From the NCBI GenBank assembly GCA_044870185.1, contig JBIOYL010000044.1, positions 1 through 28,815 on the forward strand: a stretch of 28,815 nucleotides of DNA. The letters are read 5' to 3'. Below, in pieces: positions 7,704 through 13,955 of this stretch; position 1 is the stretch's first letter, and each line of letters opens with the position of its first letter. The position numbers and the translations under genes were made by a program. The notes beneath the pieces were generated by a model that saw nothing but the letters and a program-made list of their open reading frames with translations, was not told the DNA's origin and did not search any database. This stretch comes from JBIOYL01 sp044870185 (lineage in GTDB: Bacteria; Actinomycetota; CALGFH01).

Positions 7704-8435
7704 CTACCCGCGCCGGGCCACGATGTTCAGGCGCACGTAGTCGATCTGGGGCCGGGGCAGCCGCTCGGTGACCGCCCGCACGAACCCCGCCCGCTCAGCG
7801 GGTGGCAGCCGGGCGAGCTGCTCACGCAGCACCACGGTGGCCAGGAACGTCTCCAGTGGCTCGCCGGGCGCAAGCGGCGTCGGCTCGTCGTGCAGCCAGG
7901 TGTGGATGCCGACGAAGCCGGCGCCGGCCAGGCGGGCCCTCGTCTGCTCAGGGGTGGGGAAGGTCCAGCCGGCCTCGACCCCCAGCCCGCGCAGCGCGGC
8001 CGCCACCGAGGCGACGTTGCCGGCCCCGCCGCACTGGGCGACGAGCTGGCCGCCGGGCCGCAGCACGGCGGCCAGATGCCGGAACAGCGCGTCGTGGTCG
8101 CGCACCCAGTGGAAGGTGGCCGTGGACAGGATCGCGTCGACCGGCTCGACCGGCAGGGGCCGGCCGAGGTCGGCCAGGACGAACTCGACCCGGCCGCCGG
8201 AGGGCGCGAGCCGCCGCCGGGCCGCCTCCAGCATGGCCGGCGAGGCATCCAGGGCGACCACCCGGCCGCGGGGCAGGCGGCGAAGCAGCAGCTCGGTCAC
8301 CCGCCCGGTGCCGCAGCCGGCGTCGAGCACCCGCTCGTCGCCGGTCAGCTCGAGCCGGTCCACCACGCTGCCGCCCCAGCGCACCTGCGGGTCGGACACC
8401 CGGTCGTAGGTGGCGGCGTCCCAGTCGGCGGTCAT
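7704..8435 (-). CDS. class I SAM-dependent methyltransferase, trans-aconitate methyltransferase-like
   Basis: A 243-residue Rossmann-fold methyltransferase. SAM-binding motif I is VLDAGCGTG (36-44), the acidic residue ending strand 2 is D63 (ALDASPAM), and motif IV/post-IV is STATFHWV (104-111) followed by LRPGGQLVAQ. The FHW segment and overall length resemble trans-aconitate 2-methyltransferase (Tam) and its many relatives, but the substrate should not be assumed. It begins 25 nt after the vapC stop and precedes the cyclase fusion, so it may be cotranscribed with the toxin-antitoxin pair. Confidence 0.88.
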   Translation of the reverse strand: MTADWDAATYDRVSDPQVRWGGSVVDRLELTGDERVLDAGCGTGRVTELLLRRLPRGRVVALDASPAMLEAARRRLAPSGGRVEFVLADLGRPLPVEPVDAILSTATFHWVRDHDALFRHLAAVLRPGGQLVAQCGGAGNVASVAAALRGLGVEAGWTFPTPEQTRARLAGAGFVGIHTWLHDEPTPLAPGEPLETFLATVVLREQLARLPPAERAGFVRAVTERLPRPQIDYVRLNIVARRG

Positions 8436-8460
8436 GCGGCCAGTCTGCCGGATGCGCCCG

Positions 8461-8880
8461 TCAAGCGTCGGCGGGCAGGAGCCGGAAGGCCCGGTCCTCC
8501 AGGGACCGGATGGCTCGAAAGTGGCGTTCGTCGAGCGTCAGGATCCGGTCACAGCCAAACCTCGCGGCGAGCACCACGATCGACGCATCGGCGAGGCCGA
8601 GGTTGAGGTCGCGGTACCGGGCGAGCACGCCGATGGCCTGGCCGATGTCCGCGTCGTCGAACGGGGCGAGCAGGTAGGCGCCCCGTGCCACTTCGCGGAG
8701 CAACGCGAGCTCGGCGTGGACACCGACCCTGGTCGACAGCAGGTAGTCGAGCTCGGCAAGCACGAACGGCGAGAGCACGAACGGGCCGCGGTCTTCCTCG
8801 ATCGCTCGCCGGGCAGCTTCGTGCTGGCGCTGCGCTGCGTCCAGGGCGGCCAGGAGCCCGCTCGTGTCGAGGAGGATCAC
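8461..8880 (-). CDS. vapC: VapC-type PIN-domain toxin (pair 2)
   Basis: A 139-residue PIN-domain ribonuclease toxin with all four acidic residues: D5 (MILLDTSG), E43 (LAELDYLL), D98 (LGLADASIVVLA) and D117 (LTLDERHF). The ending DRILTLDERHFRAI is typical of VapC. The GTG start overlaps the antitoxin stop (GTGA). RNA target unknown. Confidence 0.94.
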   Translation of the reverse strand: MILLDTSGLLAALDAAQRQHEAARRAIEEDRGPFVLSPFVLAELDYLLSTRVGVHAELALLREVARGAYLLAPFDDADIGQAIGVLARYRDLNLGLADASIVVLAARFGCDRILTLDERHFRAIRSLEDRAFRLLPADA

Positions 8881-9095
8881 TCCCCGAACCCGGCCAGGGC
8901 GTCATCGACCCGCTCGGCCAACAGCGGATCGGGCCCATGCACCAGCGGAAGTCTGGGTCGAGGCTGCTCCTGGCTGGCTACCAGGCGCTCGATGGCGAGC
9001 CGGATCAGCGCCGCCTCCGAGCGGCCCTGCTCGGCAGCCAGCCGAGCAAGTTCACGCTTCAGTGGCGCGGGGAGGTAGACCGTCGTCTTCTCCAT
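8877..9095 (-). CDS. vapB: VapB-type ribbon-helix-helix antitoxin (pair 2)
   Basis: A 72-residue antitoxin beginning MEKTTVYLPAPLKRELARLA: strand TTVYLP, then two helices (EQGRSEAALIRLAIERL) of the RHH fold. The C-terminal part (LLAERVDDALAGF) should wrap the toxin. The start at 9095 is chosen over the in-frame ATG at 9113. The reasons are that it begins directly at the RHH strand and that TACCAT lies 6 nt upstream. The start codon sits inside a perfect inverted repeat (9090-9130), a likely autoregulatory operator. Confidence 0.92.
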   Translation of the reverse strand: MEKTTVYLPAPLKRELARLAAEQGRSEAALIRLAIERLVASQEQPRPRLPLVHGPDPLLAERVDDALAGFGE

Positions 9096-9130
9096 GAACG
9101 TATGGTAGTACATACCATACGTTCATGGAG
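9090..9130. promoter_or_regulatory. 18-bp perfect inverted repeat: putative VapBC operator and promoter
   Basis: The arm ctccatgaacgtatggta (9090-9107) is repeated in perfect inversion at 9113-9130 around the 5-nt spacer gtaca. The left arm contains the vapB start codon (9093-9095) and a minus-strand TACCAT -10 (9102-9107) placed for leaderless transcription. An RHH antitoxin bound here would block its own promoter. The right arm abuts the decayed LLM gene, so the repeat may also mark an insertion boundary. Confidence 0.7.
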
Positions 9131-9194
9131 GCTTGTGGCCGCGGTTGTTTGCCCGCCGGATCGGCGTGGAAGTGCCGCCCGACCAGGCCGTGGG

Positions 9195-9431
9195 GGGCAG
9201 GCGCCGTTCGCGTGGACCGTGATCGGCGGCATCGCGCACGCGACCGGGCGCCTGGCGCTCGGCACCGGCGTCACCTGCCCGACCACGCGCTACCATCCGG
9301 CCATCGTGGTCCAGGCGGCGGCCACCGCCGCGGCAATGATGCCCGGACGCTTCTTCCTCGGCGTCGGCAGCGGCGAGAACCTGAACGAGCACGTCTTCTA
9401 CGAGCGGGAGGTGCTGCCCAAGCTGCGCTGA
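9195..9431 (+). pseudogene. remnant of an LLM-class (F420-dependent type) oxidoreductase
   Basis: The reading frame encodes GQAPFAWTVIGGIAHATGRL, then GTGVTCPTTRYHPAIVVQAA and MMPGRFFLGVGSGENLNEHV, which is the core of luciferase-like F420-dependent oxidoreductases (F420-glucose-6-phosphate dehydrogenase relatives). The first ~60 residues are missing. After NEHV the frame jumps to FYEREVLPKLR and a stop; that ending looks like the family C-terminus, so roughly 200 internal residues appear deleted. No usable start codon or ribosome site is seen. It was probably functional before rearrangement next to the vapBC operator. Confidence 0.75.
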
Positions 9432-9457
9432 GCACGTGCAGGTGGCCGGCCGCCTCG

Positions 9458-9546
9458 CGCCAGGGCCGGGCGCGCCAGGATCGGCCGCCTGCGCCAGTGC
9501 CCGGCGGCGCCAGGGCCGGGCGCCAGGGCCGGGCGCCAGGGCCGGG
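9458..9546. repeat. 13-bp GC-rich direct repeats
   Basis: The unit cgccagggccggg occurs at 9458-9470 and then three times in perfect tandem at 9508-9546. It fills the spacer between the LLM remnant and the 3' end of the MFS gene. Similar units occur in coding repeats elsewhere in the window. Confidence 0.8.
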
Positions 9547-9556
9547 CGGCGCGGCA

Positions 9557-10951
9557 CTATCTGGCCGTGGCGGCGGTCGGCTCGCCGGCCGGTGCCGGCG
9601 CGGCGTCCTGGATGCGCCGCAGGGAGCGGACCCCGGAGCCCAGGGCGGGCAGGACGGCGAGCAGGCCGCCGACGGCGCCGAGCCACAGGGTGGGGCGCAG
9701 CCCGATGGCGCTGCCGAGGGCGCCGCCGACCAGCGACCCGACGGGGATCGTGCCCCAGACCATGAAGCGCATGGTGGCGTTCATGCGGCCGAGCAGGGTG
9801 GGAGGCGTGATCGTCTGGCGCAGGCTGACCTGGTTGACGTTGTAGACGACTCCGCCGAACGCGATGGCGAACCATCCGGCGACCAGCAGCGGGATCGGGG
9901 CGCCGACCGGGGCCAGGGGGAGCAGCAGCGCGCCCAGGCCGCTCGCGGCGATCGCGCCCACGATGGTGGGGCCGAGCCCGAGCCAGGCGGCGAGCCGCCC
10001 GGACAGGACCGCGCCGAGCAGGAAGCCGACGTTGCCCGCGGCGAGCACGAGCCCGATGGTGCCGGCGGTGAAGTCGAGGCGGCGGACCATGTAGACGAGC
10101 AGGGCGACCTGAACGATCTGGGCGAACAGGTTGGAGGTCGCCGTGGTCAGCGCGATCGGGCGGAGCAGCGGGTGGCGCAGCACGTAGCGGAGCCCCTCGG
10201 CGATGTCCGCGCGCATGCGGCCCCGCCGGGCGCTCGCGGAGCGGGCGCCGGCCGACCGGGCGCCGGTGGACCGGGCGCCAACCCGCCGGGCGCCAACCCG
10301 CCGGGCGTCGCCCGGCTGGGCGCCAACCCGCCGGGCGGCAGGCAGCCCCTGCGGCGTGGGCTCGCCACGTCGGATGAGGCCGATGCACAGGGCGGAGGCG
10401 AGGAAGCTCGCCGCGTCGGTGAGCACGGCCGCCGGCGCGCCGACGAGCTGGATGAGGGCGCCGCCGACGCCGGGGCCAGCGATCTGGGCGCCCGAGCGGC
10501 TCACCTCCAGCTTGCCGTTGCCCTCCACGAGCTGCCCCGGCTCGACCAGGGCGGGCAGGTAGGACTGGTAGGCGACGTCGAAGAACACGGTGAGCACGCC
10601 GGCGCCGAAGGCGACCGCGTAGAGCTGGCCGATGGTGAGCACACCGAGCGCCCAGGCGACCGGGATCGAGGCCAGCGTGAGCGCGCGGCCGAGGTCGGCG
10701 GCGACCAGGATCGGCCGGCGGCGCAGGCGGTCGACCCAGACGCCGGCGGGCAGCCCGACCAGCAGGAAGGGGGCGAACTCGAGGGTCGACAGCAGGCCGA
10801 CCTGGAAGGTGGACGCCCCGAGGAGCGAGAGCGCGATCAGCGGCAGGGCGAGCAGGGTGACCTGGCTGCCGAGCTGGCTGATGCTTTCGGCCGTCCAGAG
10901 CTTGAGGAAGTCGGCGTGGCCCCACAGGCTCCGCCTGTCACGTCCGCGCAT
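9557..10951 (-). CDS. MFS exporter (enterobactin/macrolide-exporter-like)
   Basis: A 464-residue major facilitator transporter with about 12 hydrophobic segments in the MFS_3 style (DFLKLWTAESISQLGSQVTLLALPLIAL; GLPAGVWVDRLRRRPIL is the loop 2-3 motif A). It probably exports a drug or siderophore by proton antiport in the inner membrane. The central cytoplasmic loop (residues ~206-243) is an Arg/Gly/Ala repeat made of V-G-A-R-R-like units coded by tandem DNA repeats. The ATG at 10951 follows GGAGGA closely. It is divergent from the ArsR-family regulator at 11217, which probably controls it. Substrate unknown. Confidence 0.9.
   Translation of the reverse strand: MRGRDRRSLWGHADFLKLWTAESISQLGSQVTLLALPLIALSLLGASTFQVGLLSTLEFAPFLLVGLPAGVWVDRLRRRPILVAADLGRALTLASIPVAWALGVLTIGQLYAVAFGAGVLTVFFDVAYQSYLPALVEPGQLVEGNGKLEVSRSGAQIAGPGVGGALIQLVGAPAAVLTDAASFLASALCIGLIRRGEPTPQGLPAARRVGAQPGDARRVGARRVGARSTGARSAGARSASARRGRMRADIAEGLRYVLRHPLLRPIALTTATSNLFAQIVQVALLVYMVRRLDFTAGTIGLVLAAGNVGFLLGAVLSGRLAAWLGLGPTIVGAIAASGLGALLLPLAPVGAPIPLLVAGWFAIAFGGVVYNVNQVSLRQTITPPTLLGRMNATMRFMVWGTIPVGSLVGGALGSAIGLRPTLWLGAVGGLLAVLPALGSGVRSLRRIQDAAPAPAGEPTAATAR
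10223..10336 (-). repeat. 15-bp coding repeats in the MFS central loop
   Basis: Units related to ggcgccaacccgccg recur through this stretch and encode R-V-G-A-R-like pentapeptides on the minus strand, later drifting to STGAR and SAGAR. The unit length keeps frame. The peptide is basic and probably disordered. Confidence 0.75.
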
Positions 10952-10952
10952 C

Positions 10953-11150
10953 GCTCCTCCGGGTCAGCTCGTTGCTCCTCCGGTCAGCTCGTCGTCTGAT
11001 GGCACGCCCGGTCGGCTGGTCGTGTCCAGTCGGCTGGTTACGTCCAGTTGGATGGCCGCGTCCGCCAGACGGTCACGTCCGGCGAGATCGTCACGCCCGG
11101 TCAGACGGCCACGCCGGCGAGAGATGGTCACGCCGGCGAGATCGCCAGGT
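10953..11150. repeat. degenerate direct repeats in the MFS/ArsR intergenic region
   Basis: Two copies of gctcctccgg(g)tcagctcgt lie at 10953-10972 and 10974-10992, the first covering the MFS ribosome site. Further on, variants of ggtcacgccggcgagat recur to about 11150. The 265-nt spacer therefore seems to have grown by local duplication, and it contains no recognisable gene. Confidence 0.6.
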
Positions 11151-11203
11151 CCGTCATACCGCTATTATGGATGATAGCCCATCGATTGATAGAGGTCAAC
11201 TGG

Positions 11204-11209
11204 TAGACT
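11204..11209 (+). promoter_or_regulatory. candidate -10 of a leaderless promoter for the ArsR-type gene
   Basis: TAGACT lies 7 nt before the ATG at 11217, which places the transcription start at or near the start codon. Just upstream (11161-11195) is an AT-rich island with the near-repeats gatgatag and gattgatag, the most likely operator for the regulator between the divergent genes. No clear -35 is present. Confidence 0.5.
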
Positions 11210-11216
11210 GGCGTCC

Positions 11217-11873
11217 ATGGAACGGCGACCGGCGACGCCCGCAGAGGCCAAAGCGCTCGCGCACCCGCTGCGCCTGCGCATCCTGCGCCTGTGCCTGGAC
11301 GAGCCGCTGACCAACAAGCAGCTCGCCGAGCGGCTCGGCAAGGACCCCGGGACCACGCTGTACCACGTGCGGACGCTGGTCGACACCGGCTTCCTGGCCC
11401 CCGAGGACGTGCGGGTGGGCAGGTCGGGGGCGCTGGAGCGCCCCTACCGGGCCACCGGCAAGTCCTGGATGGTCGACGTGGCCGAGGGCGGGCCGGGCCT
11501 GGTGGTCGGGCTGGCGGCCCTCGAGGCCTTCCGGGCGGAGGTGTACGAGGCCGGGGATCAGGCCGACCTGACCACCACCCGTGCCGCCCTGCGCCTCGGG
11601 CCGGCCGCCCGCGCCGAGCTCCTGCAGCGCCTCGGCGCCGTCGCCGACGAGTTCTCGCAGCGGGTGGAGCCGGACGGCGAGGCGCTCGGGCTGTTCATCG
11701 GCCTGCACCGCCGCGCAGCCGGCGGCCCCCCGCCGGCCCGCACCGCCGAGCCGGCCCGCACCGCCGAGCCGGCCCGCACCGACCGGCACCGGCGGGCGGT
11801 CGGCGCCCCCCGGCCGCCCGCCGACGGTGGGCCGGATCAGGCCCGGCCGGGGCGGACCAGGCCGACCTCGTAG
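11217..11873 (+). CDS. ArsR-type winged-helix transcriptional regulator
   Basis: A 218-residue protein. Residues 8-60 form a winged helix-turn-helix of the ArsR/HTH_20 type: AKALAHPLRLRILRLCLDE, then LTNKQLAERLGKDPGTTLYH (recognition helix) and VRTLVDTGFL. Residues 70-170 carry the effector part seen in related regulators of MFS exporters. The C-terminal tail from about residue 175 is low complexity, with A-R-T-A-E-P repeats made by an 18-nt tandem repeat (about 11735-11778). The tail overlaps the end of the convergent response-regulator gene by 37 nt. It probably represses the divergent exporter. The ligand is unknown; no metal-binding Cys motif is seen. Confidence 0.88.
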   Translation: MERRPATPAEAKALAHPLRLRILRLCLDEPLTNKQLAERLGKDPGTTLYHVRTLVDTGFLAPEDVRVGRSGALERPYRATGKSWMVDVAEGGPGLVVGLAALEAFRAEVYEAGDQADLTTTRAALRLGPAARAELLQRLGAVADEFSQRVEPDGEALGLFIGLHRRAAGGPPPARTAEPARTAEPARTDRHRRAVGAPRPPADGGPDQARPGRTRPTS

Positions 11874-12574
11874 GCGAGGATCACCGCGTGGATCCGGTCG
11901 CGCAGGCCGAGCTTGGCGAGCACGTTGCCGACATGGGTCTTGACCGTGTGCTCGCTGACGACCAGGGCGTCGGCGATCTCGGCGTTGGACAGCCCCCGCG
12001 CCAGCAGCTCCAAGGTCTCCAGCTCGCGCGCCGTGAGCGCGCGCAGGGCATCCGCCGGCGGCGCGCCGGGCGGCGGACGGCGGGCGAACTCGGCGATCAG
12101 CCGGCGGGTGATGCTCGGCGCGAGCAGCGCATCCCCGGCGGCGACCACCCGCACGGCCTGCACCAGGTCCTCGCGGGGCAGGTCCTTGAGCAGGAAGCCG
12201 CTCGCGCCGGCGCGGAGCGCCTCGTAGACGTAGTCGTCCAGGTCGAAGGTGGTCAGGATGATCACCCGGGTCGGCGGGGCCCCGCCAGGGCTGGCCACGC
12301 CAGGGCCGGCCACGCCAGGGGCGGCCACGCCAGGGCCGGCCACGCCGGGGCCGGCCAGGCGCCGGGTCGCCTCGAGCCCGTCCAGCCGCGGCATGCGGAT
12401 GTCCATGAGAACGATGTCGGGCCGCAGCCGCCGGGCCGCCTCGACCGCGACCAGGCCGTCGCCCGCCTCGCCGACGACCTCCATGCCCGGCTGCGCCTCC
12501 AGGATCATGCGGAAGCCGGCCCGGACCAGGCTCTGGTCGTCCACCACCAGGATGCGGATCGGCTGCTCGGCCAT
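11837..12574 (-). CDS. NarL/LuxR-type response regulator
   Basis: A 245-residue two-component regulator. The receiver domain has D12-D13, the phosphoacceptor D58 (IVLMDIRMP), T108 and K130 (GFLLKDL). A LuxR-type helix-turn-helix follows (180-235): LTARELETLELLARGLSNAEIAD and VKTHVGNVLAKL. Between receiver helix 3 and strand 4 (residues 74-98) there is an insertion of five A-G-P-G-V-like pentapeptides coded by a 15-bp tandem repeat. Its ATG overlaps the histidine kinase stop (TAATG), so the two form one operon and one phosphorelay pair. Confidence 0.94.
   Translation of the reverse strand: MAEQPIRILVVDDQSLVRAGFRMILEAQPGMEVVGEAGDGLVAVEAARRLRPDIVLMDIRMPRLDGLEATRRLAGPGVAGPGVAAPGVAGPGVASPGGAPPTRVIILTTFDLDDYVYEALRAGASGFLLKDLPREDLVQAVRVVAAGDALLAPSITRRLIAEFARRPPPGAPPADALRALTARELETLELLARGLSNAEIADALVVSEHTVKTHVGNVLAKLGLRDRIHAVILAYEVGLVRPGRA
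12281..12355 (-). repeat. 15-bp tandem repeat inside the receiver domain
   Basis: Five units related to ggccacgccagggcc encode AGPGV, AGPGV, AAPGV, AGPGV and ASPGG. The unit is a multiple of three, so copy-number change would keep frame. Relatives normally have a short loop at this position. Confidence 0.8.
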
Positions 12575-13791
12575 TACGGCGCCGGCTCGACGGGCAGGCG
12601 GACGGTCACGGCGAAGCCGCCCTCGGGCCGCGGCCCGACCCGCAGCTGGCCGCCGAGCATCCCCACCCGCTCACGCATGCCGACCAGGCCATGACCGCCC
12701 GCCTGCCCGTCGCCGGCGGGTGCCGCGGCGGCGCGGCCGTCGTCGACGACCTCGAGGGTCAGGTCGTGCTCGCCGTAGCGCACCAGCACCCTGGCATGGG
12801 TCGGGCCGGCGTGCTTGACCGTGTTGGTGAGCGCCTCCTGCACGATGCGGTAGGCGGACAGGTCGACGCCGGCCGGCAGCGGCCTGGGCTCGCCCTGGAC
12901 GACCAGCTCCACCGGCAGCCCGGCCTCGCGCACCTGCTCGACCAGCTCGGCCACCTCGTCCAGGCCGGGCTGCGGGGCGAGGCTCGGGATGGCCGTGTCG
13001 GCCTGACGCAGCACGCCGAGCAGCCGCCGCATCTCGGCGAGCGCCTGGCGGCCGGTGGCGCCGATCGACTCGAAGGCGGCCACCGCCCGGTCCGGGTCGC
13101 GGCGGGCGACCACCGGGCCGGCCTCGGCCTGGACCACCATCATGCTGACGTGGTGGGCGACCACGTCGTGCAGCTCCCGGGCGATGCGGGCGCGCTCCTG
13201 GGCGACCGCCCGCAGCGCCTCCTGCTCGCGCTCGCGCTCCAGCCGGGCGGCCCGGTCCTCGAGGCCGGCGGCGTGCTCGCGCCGCACCCGGGCGCTGTCG
13301 CCGAGCACCCACGCGCTCGCCAGGCCGAGGTAGATGAGCGCGGTGTTGAGCGGGTGGGCGTCGGCCGCCGGGATCAGCACCCCGACGAGCACCACCAGCG
13401 CGGTCACGCCGGCGGCGACGACCGCGGTGCGCCGCCGCGTGTAGGCGGCCACGCTGTAGACGGCGACCACGGCACCGAACGACACCGGCGGGTCGGGGTA
13501 GGGCAGGACGCCATAGACGGTGGCCGCGATGCCGCAGACGCTCCACACGATCACGGGGCGGCGGCGGCGGACGGCCAGCGGCAGCGTCTCTGCCAGCACC
13601 AGCGCCACGCCCAGCGGCCGCGGCCCCCAGCCGGTGCAGTCGCAGGGGGTGAACGCCAGCACGGCGAGCGACGCCAGCGCCAGCAGGACGGCGAGCAGGC
13701 CGTCGACCACCAGGGGGTCGGCGCCGCGGACCCAGCCGGCCGGCCAGGCCGGCGCATCGTGTGGCCGCGGCGGTGGCCGGCTCGAGCGCAT
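12574..13791 (-). CDS. NarL-family sensor histidine kinase
   Basis: A 405-residue membrane sensor kinase. Residues ~28-165 hold about five to six hydrophobic segments with short loops and no large extracytoplasmic domain. A coiled linker (REHAAGLEDRAARLERERE) leads to the HisKA_3 dimerisation domain with H208 (ARELHDVVAHHVS). The HATPase_c domain has the N box ALTNTVKHA (N323), VVDDGR (D350-D351) and GHGLVGMRERV. The ATG at 13791 is preferred to an upstream in-frame start at 13920, because the extra 43 residues are Arg-rich and unlike the family and GATACT lies 6 nt upstream. The signal sensed is unknown. Confidence 0.93.
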   Translation of the reverse strand: MRSSRPPPRPHDAPAWPAGWVRGADPLVVDGLLAVLLALASLAVLAFTPCDCTGWGPRPLGVALVLAETLPLAVRRRRPVIVWSVCGIAATVYGVLPYPDPPVSFGAVVAVYSVAAYTRRRTAVVAAGVTALVVLVGVLIPAADAHPLNTALIYLGLASAWVLGDSARVRREHAAGLEDRAARLEREREQEALRAVAQERARIARELHDVVAHHVSMMVVQAEAGPVVARRDPDRAVAAFESIGATGRQALAEMRRLLGVLRQADTAIPSLAPQPGLDEVAELVEQVREAGLPVELVVQGEPRPLPAGVDLSAYRIVQEALTNTVKHAGPTHARVLVRYGEHDLTLEVVDDGRAAAAPAGDGQAGGHGLVGMRERVGMLGGQLRVGPRPEGGFAVTVRLPVEPAP

Positions 13792-13797
13792 GCGCCA

Positions 13798-13803
13798 AGT
13801 ATC
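13798..13803 (-). promoter_or_regulatory. candidate -10 of a leaderless promoter for the histidine kinase operon
   Basis: GATACT on the minus strand, 6 nt before the ATG at 13791. It matches TATAAT at four of six positions in an otherwise GC-rich region and supports that start codon. Confidence 0.4.
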
Positions 13804-13837
13804 GGGCCGGATGGGCGCTCCGCGCCCTCCCCCGCAC

Positions 13838-13864
13838 GGGCGATCTTCGGTGGGCGATCTTCGG
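13838..13864. repeat. 13-bp direct repeat in a divergent promoter region
   Basis: gggcgatcttcgg is present twice, separated by one base (period 14), midway between the divergent kinase and esterase starts. A spacing of about one and a half helical turns is compatible with a regulator binding site, but the repeat may also be a simple duplication. Confidence 0.5.
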
Positions 13865-13942
13865 CGCTGCGCCACGCCGCGGTCCCGCCGGGCGGCGCAC
13901 CGCCCCGGGAACCGCCACATGGCCTGGATCGCCGCCGGGCGG

Positions 13943-13948
13943 TACCGT
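13943..13948 (+). promoter_or_regulatory. candidate -10 of a leaderless promoter for the esterase operon
   Basis: TACCGT lies 7 nt before the ATG at 13956, placing the transcription start close to the start codon. There is no Shine-Dalgarno sequence, consistent with a leaderless mRNA. Confidence 0.45.
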
Positions 13949-13955
13949 GCCGGCC

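Noticed and set aside
9458..9546. CRISPR array
   Set aside because: The 13-bp repeats are in tandem with no unique spacers, and no cas genes are present.
9125..10999. Plus-strand 624-codon open frame starting in the inverted repeat
   Set aside because: It is out of frame with the LLM remnant and antisense to the MFS exporter; low-complexity composition.
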